A stretch of 64,000 nucleotides of DNA from Microbacterium terregens (GCF_027922045.1 NZ_BSEX01000006.1:414102-478101); one strand, 5' to 3'. Shown: positions 1 through 9,775, counted from the stretch's first letter. Program-made: numbers and translations. The notes: generated by a model from the sequence alone, not told the origin.

Positions 1-668
1 CCCTAGGACGCCGGCCTGCCGACTCCGGAGAAGAAGCTCCGCGCCCATGCGATCGAGCGCAGACGATCCTCTGCGGACTGCACCCGACGGGGAGGCCAAC
101 ACTTGCCTCGCCAACGCCGTGGTCCCGTTCATCGCTGTTGTCGCGGCGAAATCAGGAGACGGAACCCACTCGAAGGTTCTTGTCGCTTGCTGGATCGTCG
201 CAAGCACGTTTGCTGCTAAGCGAGGCTCCAAAGCAAAGGTAGCCTTGCCGAAGCCCGATCCCCGGCGGTGGCGTTCGCATACATCGCGGACCCGCCCAGC
301 GCAGATGATGGGTTGCCTCGTCCTTCGCCAGCACCGCCAGCACGCATCCGAACGCAGACGGGCGTCAGGCCCTGCTCCTGCCGCGAGGACAGCACGTCCG
401 CTTCCGGACACACGCCACGCCCGTCTTTCCTACCGGAGAATGCGCGCGCTAAACCCAGTTTCGTTCTCCAGGAGGCGGAAGCGGTGTTGGACCAAGGCCC
501 TCATCCCGTTGCCGATTCTCCCGCGGGCCGCGGCCGCCGCGCGGGCGCTTCGCCGGGAGTGCGCGGAGCCTGTTCTTGGACTAACTTTCGACTAACTTTC
601 CGCGGTCGCATGGCCGCGGCCGGAGCCGTTCGCCCGGCCGGGCACGACCTGCCGGAATGGCGCCATCC
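1..668. other. Upstream region without a convincing gene
   Basis: Several open frames cross this stretch on both strands, but none shows a recognisable motif or the codon bias of the neighbouring genes, and the plus-strand frame that reaches the first real gene has no protein-like sequence before position 739. The one distinct structure is a tandem duplication of the 11-mer GACTAACTTTC at 579-600, just upstream of the EcfG-type promoter at 669. It could be a regulator site, but nothing else supports that. Confidence 0.5.
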
Positions 669-693
669 GGAACGCTTGTCCCGGCAGCCCGTT
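669..693 (+). promoter_or_regulatory. EcfG-type (general stress) promoter
   Basis: GGAAC at 669-673 and CGTT at 690-693 are separated by exactly 16 bases, the consensus for alphaproteobacterial EcfG sigma factors. The predicted start of transcription (about 700) leaves a leader of about 40 bases before the first gene. The window encodes the matching regulators (EcfG, PhyR, NepR), so a functional site is plausible. Confidence 0.65.
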
Positions 694-744
694 GTTTCCG
701 TCCTGCCACCCCCCCGGCAGATCAGGGAAGGAAACCGCGTGCGC

Positions 745-1533
745 ATGACCGACACACCCCCGGTGCTGGATGCGTCCGCGTTCGATCCTCCGCCCCATTC
801 GCAAGGCTTCTACACCGACTCGCTCCGGCTGCTGGGCGAGTCGGGCGTGCCCTATCTGCTGTCCGGCACCTATACGCTCAGCTGTCACACCGGAATCATC
901 CGCCCGACCAAGGACATGGACGTGTTCTGCAAGGCGGGTGACGCGCCGCGGCTGCTCGCCTGGTTCAAGCAGCATGGCTACGAGATCGAGGTCGAGGACG
1001 ATCGCTGGATCGGCAAGGTCTGGCAGGGCGAGCATTTCTTCGACGTGATCTACAACCTGTCCTCGGCCAGCATCCCCGTGACCGAGGACTGGTTCCGCGA
1101 CACCTATGAGGTGGAGATCTACGGCAGCACGGTGCCGGTGACGCCGCCGACCGAGTTCATCCTGTCAAAGCTCTTCATCCAGGATCGCTATCGCTACGAC
1201 GGTGCCGACGTCGCGCACGTCATCCTGAAGAAGCACGACGAGATCGATTGGAAGCGGCTGCTGGCCACCATGGAGCTGCAGTGGGAAGTGCTGCTGATCC
1301 ACCTGCTCAACTTCCGCTTCATCTACCCGACCGAGCGCGACTGCGTGCCGCGCTGGCTGTTCGACGAACTGATGGAGCGCGCGCGGCTGCAGGCGGACCT
1401 GCCGCCGGCCAATGTGAAGGTGTGCCGCGGCCGGCTGCTGAGCCCGCGCGACTACCTCATCGACATCTGTGATTGGGGCTTCGCCGACGTGGTCGGCAAG
1501 GGACTTGAGGAGCAGCATGAGCGAAAAGCCTGA
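745..1533 (+). CDS. Nucleotidyltransferase-fold protein
   Basis: This 262-residue protein carries the signature of a minimal nucleotidyltransferase: a Ser-Gly pair near residue 40, a DxD pair (D57, D59) in TKDMDVF, and a third acidic residue (D100) in FFDVIYNL. The family transfers nucleotides or nucleotide-derived groups, but the substrate cannot be told here. A GTG at 739 is an alternative start; a purine-rich GGGAAGGAAA precedes both. Its end overlaps the following metallophosphoesterase by 17 bases, so the two are probably translated together. An exact EcfG promoter motif lies about 50 bases upstream, which suggests induction in the general stress response. Fold assignment is fairly firm; function is unknown. 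Confidence 0.75.
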   Translation: MTDTPPVLDASAFDPPPHSQGFYTDSLRLLGESGVPYLLSGTYTLSCHTGIIRPTKDMDVFCKAGDAPRLLAWFKQHGYEIEVEDDRWIGKVWQGEHFFDVIYNLSSASIPVTEDWFRDTYEVEIYGSTVPVTPPTEFILSKLFIQDRYRYDGADVAHVILKKHDEIDWKRLLATMELQWEVLLIHLLNFRFIYPTERDCVPRWLFDELMERARLQADLPPANVKVCRGRLLSPRDYLIDICDWGFADVVGKGLEEQHERKA

Positions 1534-2245
1534 GCGCATCGTCCTGGCCGCGACCGGCGACCTGCACGTCAACGACGCCGACGCAAACCGCTACCGTGAC
1601 CTGTTTGCGGAGATTTCCGAAAAGGCCGACGTGCTGGCGCTGACGGGCGATCTCACCAACTTCGGTCGGACCCGCGAGGCCGAGAATCTGGCCGAGGACC
1701 TGCGCTACTGCACGATCCCGGTCGTCGCGGTGCTCGGCAACCATGATTACGAGTGCGGACAGCCCGAGGAGGTGGTGCGCATCCTCCAGGGCGCGGGCGT
1801 GACAGTGCTCGACGAGCAGGCGGTGGAGATCGCCGGGGTCGGCTTTGCGGGCGTGAAGGGCTTCGTCGGCGGCTTCGATCGCGCCGAACTGGGCGCCTTC
1901 GGCGAAAAGGCGATCAAAGACATCGTCGATGAATCGCTCGCCGAGGCACGCAAGCTGGAGAATGCGCTGCGGACGCTGCGCACCGACCGCGCGGTGGCGC
2001 TGCTCCACTACTCTCCCGTGGCTGCTACCGTGGAAGGGGAGCCCAAGGAGATCTGGCCGTTCCTGGGCTCGTCGCGCCTGGCTGATGCGGTCGACCGCTT
2101 CGACAACGTCCGGCTGGTGCTGCACGGCCATGCGCACCGCGGCAGCTATGAGGGGCGCACCCGGCGCGGCATCCCCGTCCACAACGTCGCGCAGTTCGTG
2201 CTGACCGAGCAGTTCGGCAAGCCCTACATGCTGTACGAGGTCTAG
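1517..2245 (+). CDS. Calcineurin-like metallophosphoesterase
   Basis: This 242-residue protein has the full set of metal-binding blocks of the calcineurin-like family in order: GDLH (D15, H17), GDLTN (D45), GNHDY (N75-D77), LLHYSP near residue 170, and GHAH near residue 205. These bind a dinuclear metal centre that hydrolyses phosphoester bonds. No signal peptide is seen, so it is cytoplasmic. It overlaps the upstream nucleotidyltransferase gene by 17 bases, and the pair may add and remove a nucleotidyl or phosphoryl group, though that is inference. Its stop codon shares the tetramer CTAG with the stop of the convergent cytochrome gene. The substrate is not predictable. Confidence 0.85.
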   Translation: MSEKPERIVLAATGDLHVNDADANRYRDLFAEISEKADVLALTGDLTNFGRTREAENLAEDLRYCTIPVVAVLGNHDYECGQPEEVVRILQGAGVTVLDEQAVEIAGVGFAGVKGFVGGFDRAELGAFGEKAIKDIVDESLAEARKLENALRTLRTDRAVALLHYSPVAATVEGEPKEIWPFLGSSRLADAVDRFDNVRLVLHGHAHRGSYEGRTRRGIPVHNVAQFVLTEQFGKPYMLYEV

Positions 2246-2976
2246 CGCGGCTCGGGCCGGCCCAGCCCCATGCGAGCGAGCTCGCGCTGGCGATCGACGA
2301 ACTGGTGCTTGAGGGCGCCGGCGACGTGGAGCAGCAGCAGCGCGAGCAGGATCCAGGCGCCGATGGCGTGGAAGGTCTCGATGCGTTCATGCACGGTGCG
2401 CTGCTCCGGCACCCCAGCGGGCGTGCGGCCGAGTTCCTGGACCGGGCCGATCATCGGCAGCGGGAACAGGCCCCAGATTTCGGTCGGGCCGCGCTTGCGT
2501 GGAGGCAGCCCGCCGCCCTTGCCCTCTCCCGCAGGGCCGCCGCGGGAGGTCGTGTCGGGCTTGAGCGTGGGTGCAGGGGGCGCCCCGGGCGGGTTCTCGG
2601 CCGCCCAGGCCGCACCGGCCGAGTCGGCCGGCGGATTGGCCGAGATCATCGCCCAGCCGGAGAAGGGCATCAGCACCATGGCGGCGTAGAGCAGGAAGTG
2701 GACAGCCTTGGCGAGCCCCTTCTCCCACCGCGCCATGGGCAGGAAGGGCGGCGGTCGGTGGGTGAGCCGCCAGCCGACAAGGACCAGCGTCAGCACCAGG
2801 ATCGAGATCCCGGACGATACGTGGAAGGCGAAGAAGCCGCGAGGCAGCACCGGCCGCAGCAGCCCGGAGGTGAGATTGTAGAGGATCAGCGCGGCGATCG
2901 CCCAGTGCAGCGCGATGGCGACATTGGCGTAGCGCAGCCGCTGGCGCGCGCTCCTGCCGTAGGTGTCGACCCCCAT
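2242..2976 (-). CDS. Cytochrome b561 family protein
   Basis: Bacterial cytochrome b561-type proteins are diheme, four-helix inner-membrane electron carriers that usually oxidise quinol or handle superoxide. The sequence shows the expected helices and histidines: ALHWAIAAL near residue 22, FAFHVSSG near 50, AVHFLLYA near 92 and ETFHAIGAWILLALLLLHVAG near the C-terminus. It has 244 residues, about 50 more than usual. The excess is a Pro/Gly-rich loop at about residues 118-175 between helices 3 and 4, and the DNA for part of it contains a palindrome with the same core as intergenic repeats elsewhere. The sulfate-assimilation genes lie upstream on the same strand, with a 70-base gap. Confidence 0.85.
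   Translation of the reverse strand: MGVDTYGRSARQRLRYANVAIALHWAIAALILYNLTSGLLRPVLPRGFFAFHVSSGISILVLTLVLVGWRLTHRPPPFLPMARWEKGLAKAVHFLLYAAMVLMPFSGWAMISANPPADSAGAAWAAENPPGAPPAPTLKPDTTSRGGPAGEGKGGGLPPRKRGPTEIWGLFPLPMIGPVQELGRTPAGVPEQRTVHERIETFHAIGAWILLALLLLHVAGALKHQFVDRQRELARMGLGRPEPR
2526..2548. repeat. Palindrome with REP-like core inside cytochrome b561 gene
   Basis: CTCCCGC at 2526-2532 and GCGGGAG at 2542-2548 form a perfect 7-bp inverted repeat with a 9-base loop. The same arms occur in intergenic palindromes at 8111-8128 and 53820-53837, there with 4-base loops. Here it lies in frame within the unusual Gly/Pro-rich loop of the cytochrome. Confidence 0.45.
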
Positions 2977-3046
2977 GCGGACCCACTCCTCTAAACCTGC
3001 ATCAACCTGTCCCGCGGCAGCGGCCGGGTCAAGCGCTCGAACGCGG

Positions 3047-3838
3047 TCAGGCCAGCAAGCGCAGCCCGGTGACCACCAGCACCAGCGCGAGGGTGGGGCG
3101 AAGGACGCGATCGGAGGCGCGGGACGCGAACAGCGAGCCGGCGATGATGCCGGGGATCGAGCCCACCAGCAGCCCGCCGAGCAGCGGCGCGTCGACGTTC
3201 CCGAGCGAAAGGTGACCCAGCCCCGCGACCAAGGTCAGCGGCACGGCGTGGACGATGTCGGTCGCCACCAGCTTTCGCGTGGTGAGGCGCAGCGGGTAGA
3301 GGCCGAACAGGATGACGGCGCCGAGCGCGCCGGCCCCCACCGAGGTGAGCGTCACCATCACCCCCAGTAGCGCCCCCGCGAGCACCGTCAGCGGCGGCTG
3401 GAGGTGGTGGAAGCGGGCGGCGGAGCGCGCGCGGAAGCGGATCGCCGCCCGTTGCAGCCGCGGGCGCAGCAGCGTCGCCCCCGCCGTCAGCAGCAGCACC
3501 ACGCCCAGCGCGTGCAGGATCAGCCCGCCCTTGATCGCATGGGTGTCGGTCCGCGCGAGCACCCACAGGGTAAGCCCGGCGGCAGGAAGGCTACCGAGGC
3601 ACAGCCGGCGCACGACCTGAAAGTCCGGGCCGCCGTCGGTGCCGCGGTGGCGATGATGGATGAAGCCGCCGACCGACTTGGTGATCGCGGCGAACCACAG
3701 GTCGGTGCCGACCGCGGTGATCGGCGTCACCCCCAGCAGCAGGATCAGGATGGGTGCCATCAGCGATCCGCCGCCCACGCCGGTCACGCCGACGAGCAGC
3801 CCGACACCCAGGCCGGCGATCACATTGTACAGGTCCAT
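3047..3838 (-). CDS. TauE/SafE (TSUP) family permease
   Basis: The 263-residue protein is almost entirely hydrophobic and has the two-repeat layout of TSUP permeases, each half opening with a Gly-rich stretch (GLGVGLLVGVTGVGGGSLMAP near residue 9 and LLGVMVTLTSVGAGALG near residue 160). This family moves sulfite, sulfonates or other organosulfur anions across the inner membrane. It lies 18 bases downstream of cysQ and follows cysD-cysNC on the same strand. A role in sulfite or sulfate handling for the assimilation pathway is therefore likely, although direction and substrate are inference. No close symbol can be assigned. Confidence 0.85.
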   Translation of the reverse strand: MDLYNVIAGLGVGLLVGVTGVGGGSLMAPILILLLGVTPITAVGTDLWFAAITKSVGGFIHHRHRGTDGGPDFQVVRRLCLGSLPAAGLTLWVLARTDTHAIKGGLILHALGVVLLLTAGATLLRPRLQRAAIRFRARSAARFHHLQPPLTVLAGALLGVMVTLTSVGAGALGAVILFGLYPLRLTTRKLVATDIVHAVPLTLVAGLGHLSLGNVDAPLLGGLLVGSIPGIIAGSLFASRASDRVLRPTLALVLVVTGLRLLA

Positions 3839-3856
3839 CGCCCCCCGCTGCGGCGG

Positions 3857-4606
3857 CTAGGCCGACCGCTCGGCGACCAGCGCGAGCAGGCGGGGCGCGG
3901 CTTCCGGCCGGCAGATCAGCAGGTCGGGGAGGTAGGGGTTGGCGCAATTGTAGACGAGCGGCTGGCCGTCGATGCGGCTGACGTGCAGCCCGGCCGCAGC
4001 GGCGACGGCGACGGGCGCGCAATTGTCCCATTCATACTGGCCGCCGGTGTGGAGGTAGATGTCCGCCTCACCGCGAACCACTGCCATCGCCTTCGCCCCG
4101 GCCGATCCCATCGCGATGAGTTCGGCGCCGATCGCCTGCGCGACGGCGACGGCCTGTTCGGCCGGACGGCTGCGGCTCACCAGCATGCGTTGTGCGCCGC
4201 GGTGTGGCGGCGGGAGGACCGGCGGCGTATCCGACGCCAGCGTCACGCCGAGCGCCGGCAGCGCAACGGCGCCTGCCGCGGCCCGGCCGCCGACCGACAG
4301 CGCCACATGCACCGCCCAGTCGCTGCGCCCCTCGCTATACTCCCGGGTGCCGTCGAGCGGATCGACGATCCACACGCGCTCCGCCGAGAGCCGCGCAGCG
4401 TCGTCCTGCTCCTCTTCGGAAAGGATCGCGTCGTCGGGGCGCGCCTGCGCCAGCGCCTCCAGGATGAAGCGGTTGGCGACGCAATCGCCCGCCTTGCCCA
4501 GCGCCTTGCCCGCGAACAGGCCGGAGCCGCGGATTTCCATCAAGAGCCGGCCGGCACTCTCGGCAACGCGGCGCGCGAGCGCGGCGTCCTCCGCCAGCGT
4601 CGTCAC
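3857..4606 (-). CDS. cysQ: 3'(2'),5'-bisphosphate nucleotidase CysQ
   Basis: CysQ hydrolyses 3'-phosphoadenosine 5'-phosphate, the by-product of PAPS use, and so keeps sulfate assimilation flowing. The 249-residue sequence has the inositol-monophosphatase-family motifs: EEEQDD near residue 66 and the metal-binding [12 protein letters not shown] near residue 80, plus the C-terminal [15 protein letters not shown] block near residue 195, which supplies the third metal-ligand Asp. Its ATG overlaps the stop of cysNC (ATGA), so it is translationally coupled to the genes that make APS and PAPS. That context favours CysQ over a general inositol monophosphatase. Confidence 0.92.
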   Translation of the reverse strand: MTTLAEDAALARRVAESAGRLLMEIRGSGLFAGKALGKAGDCVANRFILEALAQARPDDAILSEEEQDDAARLSAERVWIVDPLDGTREYSEGRSDWAVHVALSVGGRAAAGAVALPALGVTLASDTPPVLPPPHRGAQRMLVSRSRPAEQAVAVAQAIGAELIAMGSAGAKAMAVVRGEADIYLHTGGQYEWDNCAPVAVAAAAGLHVSRIDGQPLVYNCANPYLPDLLICRPEAAPRLLALVAERSA

Positions 4607-6522
4607 GCTGCGGTGCCGAGCAGCTGTGCGACGATCCGTTCCGCAGCGGCTTCCGGCGTCTCCCGCGTGGTGTCGACATGGATGTCGGGCGTTTCGGGCG
4701 ACTCATAGGGGCTGTCGATGCCGGTGAAGTTCTTGAGCTCGCCGGCGCGCGCCTTGCGGTAGAGGCCCTTCACGTCGCGGGCCTCGGCCACTTCAAGTGG
4801 CGTGTCGATGAACACCTCGACGAACTCGCCCTCGGGCAGCATGCCGCGCACCAGCTCGCGTTCGGCCCGGAACGGCGAGATGAAGGCGGTGAGCACGATC
4901 AGGCCGGCGTCGGCCATCAGCTTGGCGACCTCGCCCACGCGGCGGACGTTCTCGACGCGGTCGGCATCGGTGAAGCCGAGGTCCTTGTTGAGCCCGTGGC
5001 GGATGTTGTCGCCGTCGAGCAGGAAGCTGTGCTTGCCAAGCGCATGCAGCCGCTTTTCGACCAGGTTGGCGATGGTCGACTTGCCCGATCCGGACAGGCC
5101 CGTGAACCACAGCACCTTGGGCGCCTGGTGCTTCTGGGCGGCGTGCGCCTCGCGGGTGATCTCGACCGCCTGCCAATGCACGTTCTGGCTGCGGCGGAGC
5201 GCGAACTGCAGCATGCCCGCGGCGACGGTCGCGTTGGTCAGCTTGTCGATCAGGATGAAGCCGCCGAGGTCGCGGCTGTCGGCATAGGGCTCGAACGCGA
5301 TGCCGCGGTCGGTATAGACCTCCGCCACGCCGATGTCGTTGAGGCCCAGCGTCTTCACCGACAACTCGGCCATCGTGTTCACGTCGACGGCATGCTTGGG
5401 CGGTTGCACCGTCGCGCTGACGGTGCGGGTGCCGATCTTCATCCAATAGCCGCGGCCGGGGAGCAGATCCTCCGCATCCATCCACACGATCGTCGCCTGG
5501 AACTGGTCGGCAACCTGCGGCGGCGCGTCGGCCGCCACCAGCACGTCGCCGCGCGAGCAGTCGATCTCGTCGGCGAGCGTGAGGGTGACGGATTGGCCGG
5601 CGCCGGCCTCCTCCAGGTCGCCGTCCAGGGTGACGATGCGGGCGATGGTGGAGGTGCGGCCGGAAGGCAGCACGCGCACCGCATCACCCGGCTTTACGGT
5701 GCCGCTGGCGATCAGGCCGGCAAAGCCGCGGAAGTCGAGGTTGGGGCGGTTGACCCACTGCACCGGCATGCGGAACGGGCGGCGCCGGTCGGCGGCAAGG
5801 TCGACCTCGACCGTCTCCAGATGCTCGATCAGCGTCGGCCCCTGGTACCAGGGCGTCTGGTCCGAGCGGCTGGCGATGTTGTCGCCGCCCAGGCCCGAGA
5901 TGGGGATGGCGGTGAAGTCCTCGATGCCGATCGAGCTCGCGAAGGCGCGATAGTCGGCGACGATCTCCGCGAACCGATCGGCATCATAGCCGACCAGGTC
6001 CATCTTGTTCACCGCCAGCACGATGTGACGGATGCCGATCAGGTGGGCGAGATAGCTGTGGCGGCGGGTCTGGGTGAGCACGCCCTTGCGCCCGTCGATC
6101 AGGATCACCGCCAGATCGGCCGTGGAGGCCCCGGTGACCATGTTGCGCGTGTACTGCTCATGGCCGGGTGTGTCGGCGACGATGAACTTGCGCTTTTCCG
6201 TCGCGAAGAAGCGGTAGGCGACGTCGATCGTGATGCCCTGCTCGCGCTCCGCGGCCAGGCCGTCGACCAGCAGCGCGAAGTCGATGTTCTGGCCCTGGGT
6301 GCCGATGCGCCGGCTGTCGTTCTCCAGCGCCGCGAGCTGATCCTCGAAGATCATCTTCGAATCATAGAGGAGCCGGCCGATGAGCGTCGACTTGCCGTCG
6401 TCCACCGACCCGCAGGTGATGAAGCGCAGCAGCGTCTTGTTCTGGTGCGCCTCCAGATAGGCGTCGATGTCCTCGGCGATGAGGGCGTCGGTCTTGTAGA
6501 TCGGATCGTCGAGCACGGACAT
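4603..6522 (-). CDS. cysN: Bifunctional sulfate adenylyltransferase GTPase subunit / APS kinase (CysNC)
   Basis: This 639-residue fusion carries two activities of sulfate activation. Residues 1 to about 440 form the CysN GTPase that drives the ATP sulfurylase reaction with CysD; visible motifs are GSVDDGKST (P-loop, near residue 38), DTPGHEQY (near 117) and NKMD (near 172). Residues from about 465 are the APS kinase CysC, with its own P-loop GLSGSGKST and [10 protein letters not shown]. CysN-CysC fusions are common in alphaproteobacteria. It sits between cysD (124 bases upstream) and cysQ (ATGA overlap), forming the activation operon. Length and motifs are complete. Confidence 0.96.
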   Translation of the reverse strand: MSVLDDPIYKTDALIAEDIDAYLEAHQNKTLLRFITCGSVDDGKSTLIGRLLYDSKMIFEDQLAALENDSRRIGTQGQNIDFALLVDGLAAEREQGITIDVAYRFFATEKRKFIVADTPGHEQYTRNMVTGASTADLAVILIDGRKGVLTQTRRHSYLAHLIGIRHIVLAVNKMDLVGYDADRFAEIVADYRAFASSIGIEDFTAIPISGLGGDNIASRSDQTPWYQGPTLIEHLETVEVDLAADRRRPFRMPVQWVNRPNLDFRGFAGLIASGTVKPGDAVRVLPSGRTSTIARIVTLDGDLEEAGAGQSVTLTLADEIDCSRGDVLVAADAPPQVADQFQATIVWMDAEDLLPGRGYWMKIGTRTVSATVQPPKHAVDVNTMAELSVKTLGLNDIGVAEVYTDRGIAFEPYADSRDLGGFILIDKLTNATVAAGMLQFALRRSQNVHWQAVEITREAHAAQKHQAPKVLWFTGLSGSGKSTIANLVEKRLHALGKHSFLLDGDNIRHGLNKDLGFTDADRVENVRRVGEVAKLMADAGLIVLTAFISPFRAERELVRGMLPEGEFVEVFIDTPLEVAEARDVKGLYRKARAGELKNFTGIDSPYESPETPDIHVDTTRETPEAAAERIVAQLLGTAA

Positions 6523-6646
6523 CAGCAGGCCTCGTCATGCTGAACGTGTTTCAGCATCCACCGCGCCGCAGGCAGCGTCGGTGCGCGGGGAGGAAGGAAC
6601 CCGGAAACAGGTCCAGGGTGGCAGGAGAGAAGGGACGCGACCCGCA

Positions 6647-7582
6647 TCAGAAATAGCCCTCCTGCTTCTTCTTCTCCATGCCGGCGCCGCCTTCGTCCTT
6701 GTCAATGGCGCGGCCCTGGCGCTCGGAGGTGGTGGTGAGCAGCATCTCCTGGATTACTTCCGACAGGGTCGCCGCCTCGCTCTCCACCGCGCCGGTCAGC
6801 GGGTAGCAGCCGAGCGTGCGGAAACGGATGGAGCGTTCGACGGGAGTCTCGCCCGGCCGCAACGGAAAGCGCTCGTCGTCCACCATCAGCAGCATGCCGT
6901 CGCGCTCCACCGTGGGCCGGGGTGCGGCGAAGTAGAGCGGCACGATCTCGATCCCCTCGGCGAGGATATATTGCCAGATGTCGAGCTCGGTCCAGTTGGA
7001 GAGCGGAAAGACGCGGATCGACTCCCCCTTGGCCTTGCGCGCGTTGTAGAGGCGCCAGAGTTCAGGCCGCTGCGCCTTAGGGTCCCAGCGGTGGCTCCCC
7101 GAGCGGAAGCTGAACACGCGCTCCTTGGCGCGGCTCTTCTCTTCGTCCCGGCGGGCGCCGCCGAACGCCGCGTCGAAGCCGTATTTGTCGAGCGCCTGCT
7201 TCAGCCCCTCCGTCTTCCACAGATCCGTGTGCAGGCTGCCGTGGTCGAACGGGTTGATCCCGCGCGCCATCGCGTCCGGATTATGGTGGACCAGCAACTC
7301 CATGCCGGCATCCGCCGCGGCCTTGTCACGCAGGTCGTACATCGCCCGGAATTTCCAGGTGGTGTCGACATGGAGCAGCGGGAACGGCGGCGGCGCAGGG
7401 AAGAACGCCTTCTTGGCGAGGTGCAGCATGACGGCCGAATCCTTGCCCACCGAATAGAGCATCACCGGCCGCTCTGCCTCCGCCACCACTTCGCGCAGGA
7501 TGTGGATGCTCTCTGCCTCGAGCCGCTGGAGGTGCGTGAGGCTGGACCCGGACGGCCGGCGAATGGGCGAAGAGGCGTTCAT
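6647..7582 (-). CDS. cysD: Sulfate adenylyltransferase subunit 2 (CysD)
   Basis: CysD is the ATP-pyrophosphatase-type catalytic subunit that joins sulfate and ATP to make adenosine 5'-phosphosulfate. The protein (311 residues from the chosen start) begins like E. coli CysD, with [18 protein letters not shown], followed by the PP-loop [13 protein letters not shown], then [12 protein letters not shown] and the conserved [14 protein letters not shown]. An in-frame codon 51 bases further upstream would add residues with no counterpart in the family, so the ATG at 7582 is preferred. It is the first gene of the cysD-cysNC-cysQ-permease run. Confidence 0.95.
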   Translation of the reverse strand: MNASSPIRRPSGSSLTHLQRLEAESIHILREVVAEAERPVMLYSVGKDSAVMLHLAKKAFFPAPPPFPLLHVDTTWKFRAMYDLRDKAAADAGMELLVHHNPDAMARGINPFDHGSLHTDLWKTEGLKQALDKYGFDAAFGGARRDEEKSRAKERVFSFRSGSHRWDPKAQRPELWRLYNARKAKGESIRVFPLSNWTELDIWQYILAEGIEIVPLYFAAPRPTVERDGMLLMVDDERFPLRPGETPVERSIRFRTLGCYPLTGAVESEAATLSEVIQEMLLTTTSERQGRAIDKDEGGAGMEKKKQEGYF

Positions 7583-8295
7583 GACCCGGAGTTGGCAGAA
7601 CGTTCCGGGCCATACAATGGCGAATTGCCCCATTTACTCCGTCCGTCCCGGAGAGATCTTGGGCGGGTAGAAGCGGAACTTTAGGAGGGGCTCGAAAGCA
7701 GCGGAAACCACAAACGATAACTTCGGGGGCCAAAAGAGATGCTTTGATCGGCGGCTTGCCGTGACCTGCGGCTGGCGTGCTGCGCGTGCGAGACTCGAAT
7801 GGCGACGCAGTCGTGTCAGAAGTGGTTGAAACGAGCGGTCTCATGCAGCGCCCGCGCATCTACGTTCGCGCGATACAGTAACCGACTTTTACCCCAACGA
7901 AGCCGTCCATGATTCACGAATGATGGCGAAGAGGCACTCGGCCGCGAAGGGCAGGATGATTGCCAGTGAGAGCCGCGCAGGTTCAGGGATCAACTGCCGG
8001 GCATGGGCACACCAGGAGGTAATGGGCTCCCTAACACTCCAGGCACCAGCACCCTGCGGCGAGCTCCGGAAACGAAGGGAGACAGCGGTCAAGGGGCCTC
8101 GAACCCTAAGCTCCCGCTTCCGCGGGAGTACGGGACGCGCGGCGCATAGAGGCTCGGGCGCGAAAGCGACTATACAAGGAGCCGGACTCGGCTGCGCTCC
8201 TCCGCTGCGTCGCGCCTCCTGCTTGGCCGGGACGCAGGACCTCCGCACGAAAACCTCGAGTCGAACACCCACGTCACCCCGGGGCTACTTCTACC
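7583..8295. other. Intergenic region between wzz-like gene and cysD
   Basis: About 710 bases without a gene I can support. A 127-codon frame on the minus strand (7889-8272) has no recognisable motif and runs through a palindromic repeat at 8111-8128. The part next to cysD must hold its promoter, but no clear -35/-10 pair stood out. No riboswitch or sulfur-regulator site was recognised. Confidence 0.4.
8111..8128. repeat. REP-like palindrome (CTCCCGC core)
   Basis: CTCCCGC and GCGGGAG arms around a 4-base loop form a perfect 7-bp hairpin in intergenic DNA. The same arms recur at 53820-53837 with a different 4-base loop and inside the cytochrome b561 gene at 2526-2548. This is the usual look of a dispersed palindromic unit. 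Confidence 0.5.
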
Positions 8296-9585
8296 TCAGC
8301 CCAGTGCGATCACCGGCGCACCGGTTGCCAGCTCGACGCCATGATCCGTGCGCACCCGCGGCTCCAGGAACTCGAGCCCCATGACCGAGGCGAGCCCGAC
8401 GGCGATGCCCAGCACCGTTCCCAGCACCAGCATCAGCGGGAGGTTGGGCTTGTAGGGCAGGCGCGGCGGGTCGGCGCGATCGAGCAGGCTGGCATTGGCC
8501 TGGCTCGCCTGGCTGCGCACGAACTGCTGCCCGATCTCGCGGCGCATCTGGTCGTAGATCTGCTGTGCCGCGTCGACGTCGCGCTGGAGGACGGTCAGTC
8601 GGTTCTGGTCGTCGGAGCCCGCGATCATCGCCTGCTCCCGCGCCGCGAGACGGGCGCGAATGCTCGCCTCGCGCCGGCGCGACGCGGTGCTGGCGGCCTG
8701 GACCGATTCGGCCGCACTGCCGATCGCGGCGGACAGCTGGCCCTGGAGGGCCGCCAGCTGCGCGGTGGCAGCCTGCATGTCCGGATGGCTCGGTCCCAGC
8801 GTGCGGGAGAGTTCGGCGACGCGCGCCGCCTGGGTGGCGACGCTGGTGCGCAGCTGCTGCACCGCCATGTCGGACGCCACCTCCGGCACGCTACGCGAGC
8901 CGGCGCGCGACTGCGCTTCGGCGGCGGCTCCCTCCGCCTGGGCGAGTTCGGCATTCAAGGTGCGGAGCGATTCCGCATCCAGATCGAACCGGCCGGCACC
9001 GACCAGCCCCCGCTCCCGCTGATAGCGCGCCAGCGCCTCCTGCGCGCGTTCGAGTCGCCCGCGCACGTCGCGGGTGCGGCGTTCCAGCCAGCTCGAATAG
9101 CCCTGGGCGGCGACCGCCCGCAGCTGCGGCACCTGCGCGAGGTAGGATTCGGCAAAGGCGTTGGCGATGCGCGCCGCCCGCTCCGGATCGCGATCCTCGG
9201 CATTGACGACCATCACGTTGCTGGCCTTGGCATTGGTGACGCTGACCTTCGCGCGCAGCGCCGCCGCCACCCGCTCCAGCCCGGCGCCGTCCGCCCCGGC
9301 ACCCGCTGCGCCGCCGCCGAGCCGAACCGCCACGTCGTGCGCGACCCGGGCACTGCGAAGCACGTCCCCCTGGGTGGCGAGCAGGGCGTTGCTGCTTTGC
9401 GGCGCATCGCCGGCCATGCTTTCGGGATCGGACTGGGCGACGTTGAACAGCACCGATGCCGAGGCGCGGTAGAGTCGCGGCTGGGCGAGCGTCCAGCCGG
9501 CGACCAGCAGCAGCACCGCCGCCGCGACCAGCACCACCAGCCGCCATCGGACCAGCACCGCCGCCACCAGATCGCCCGCACCCAT
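8296..9585 (-). CDS. Polysaccharide chain-length determinant (Wzz/GumC-like)
   Basis: This 429-residue inner-membrane protein has the layout of polysaccharide co-polymerases: a short cytoplasmic N-terminus, a first membrane helix at about residues 12-34, a long periplasmic coiled-coil part rich in Ala, Gln and Arg (about 60-375), and a second helix near 390-412 preceded by the Pro-rich PPRLPYKPNLP. These proteins set chain length during Wzy-dependent capsule or exopolysaccharide synthesis. No Walker motifs or Tyr cluster follow, so no tyrosine-kinase domain is fused. An upstream extension of the frame by 86 codons is not protein-like; the ATG at 9585 precedes the expected N-terminus. No other exopolysaccharide gene lies next to it. 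Confidence 0.85.
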   Translation of the reverse strand: MGAGDLVAAVLVRWRLVVLVAAAVLLLVAGWTLAQPRLYRASASVLFNVAQSDPESMAGDAPQSSNALLATQGDVLRSARVAHDVAVRLGGGAAGAGADGAGLERVAAALRAKVSVTNAKASNVMVVNAEDRDPERAARIANAFAESYLAQVPQLRAVAAQGYSSWLERRTRDVRGRLERAQEALARYQRERGLVGAGRFDLDAESLRTLNAELAQAEGAAAEAQSRAGSRSVPEVASDMAVQQLRTSVATQAARVAELSRTLGPSHPDMQAATAQLAALQGQLSAAIGSAAESVQAASTASRRREASIRARLAAREQAMIAGSDDQNRLTVLQRDVDAAQQIYDQMRREIGQQFVRSQASQANASLLDRADPPRLPYKPNLPLMLVLGTVLGIAVGLASVMGLEFLEPRVRTDHGVELATGAPVIALG

Positions 9586-9775
9586 CCGCGCCCCCTTCTT
9601 CCGCTTCCCCGGCACGCTACGACCCGGCCCAGCCGGCGACCACGGGAAGCGACTCCATTCCCGAGTGATTCGCGCCCGAGTCGCGCAGGGCTTGTCTCCG
9701 CCCGCAGGCGGCGCTAACCGCCCCCTCCCGCCCGGCCTGCGCCCCTCCTGCACGGCCCCTTGCGGGCATTCCGCC

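Noticed and set aside
47..595. Long open frame at the left end and 5' extension of the first gene
   Set aside because: The translation is rich in Arg, Pro and Ala without any motif, has no ribosome site, and the real nucleotidyltransferase sequence begins only at 739/745.
4678..6543. Long frame opposite cysNC, and similar long frames opposite uvrC (51695-53626), ydbH (60292-62988) and glnE (40074-41654)
   Set aside because: These are mirror frames caused by high G+C third positions of the real genes; their translations are low-complexity and have no motif.
7889..8272. 127-codon minus-strand frame between wzz and cysD
   Set aside because: No motif, no coding bias, and it reads through a palindromic repeat.
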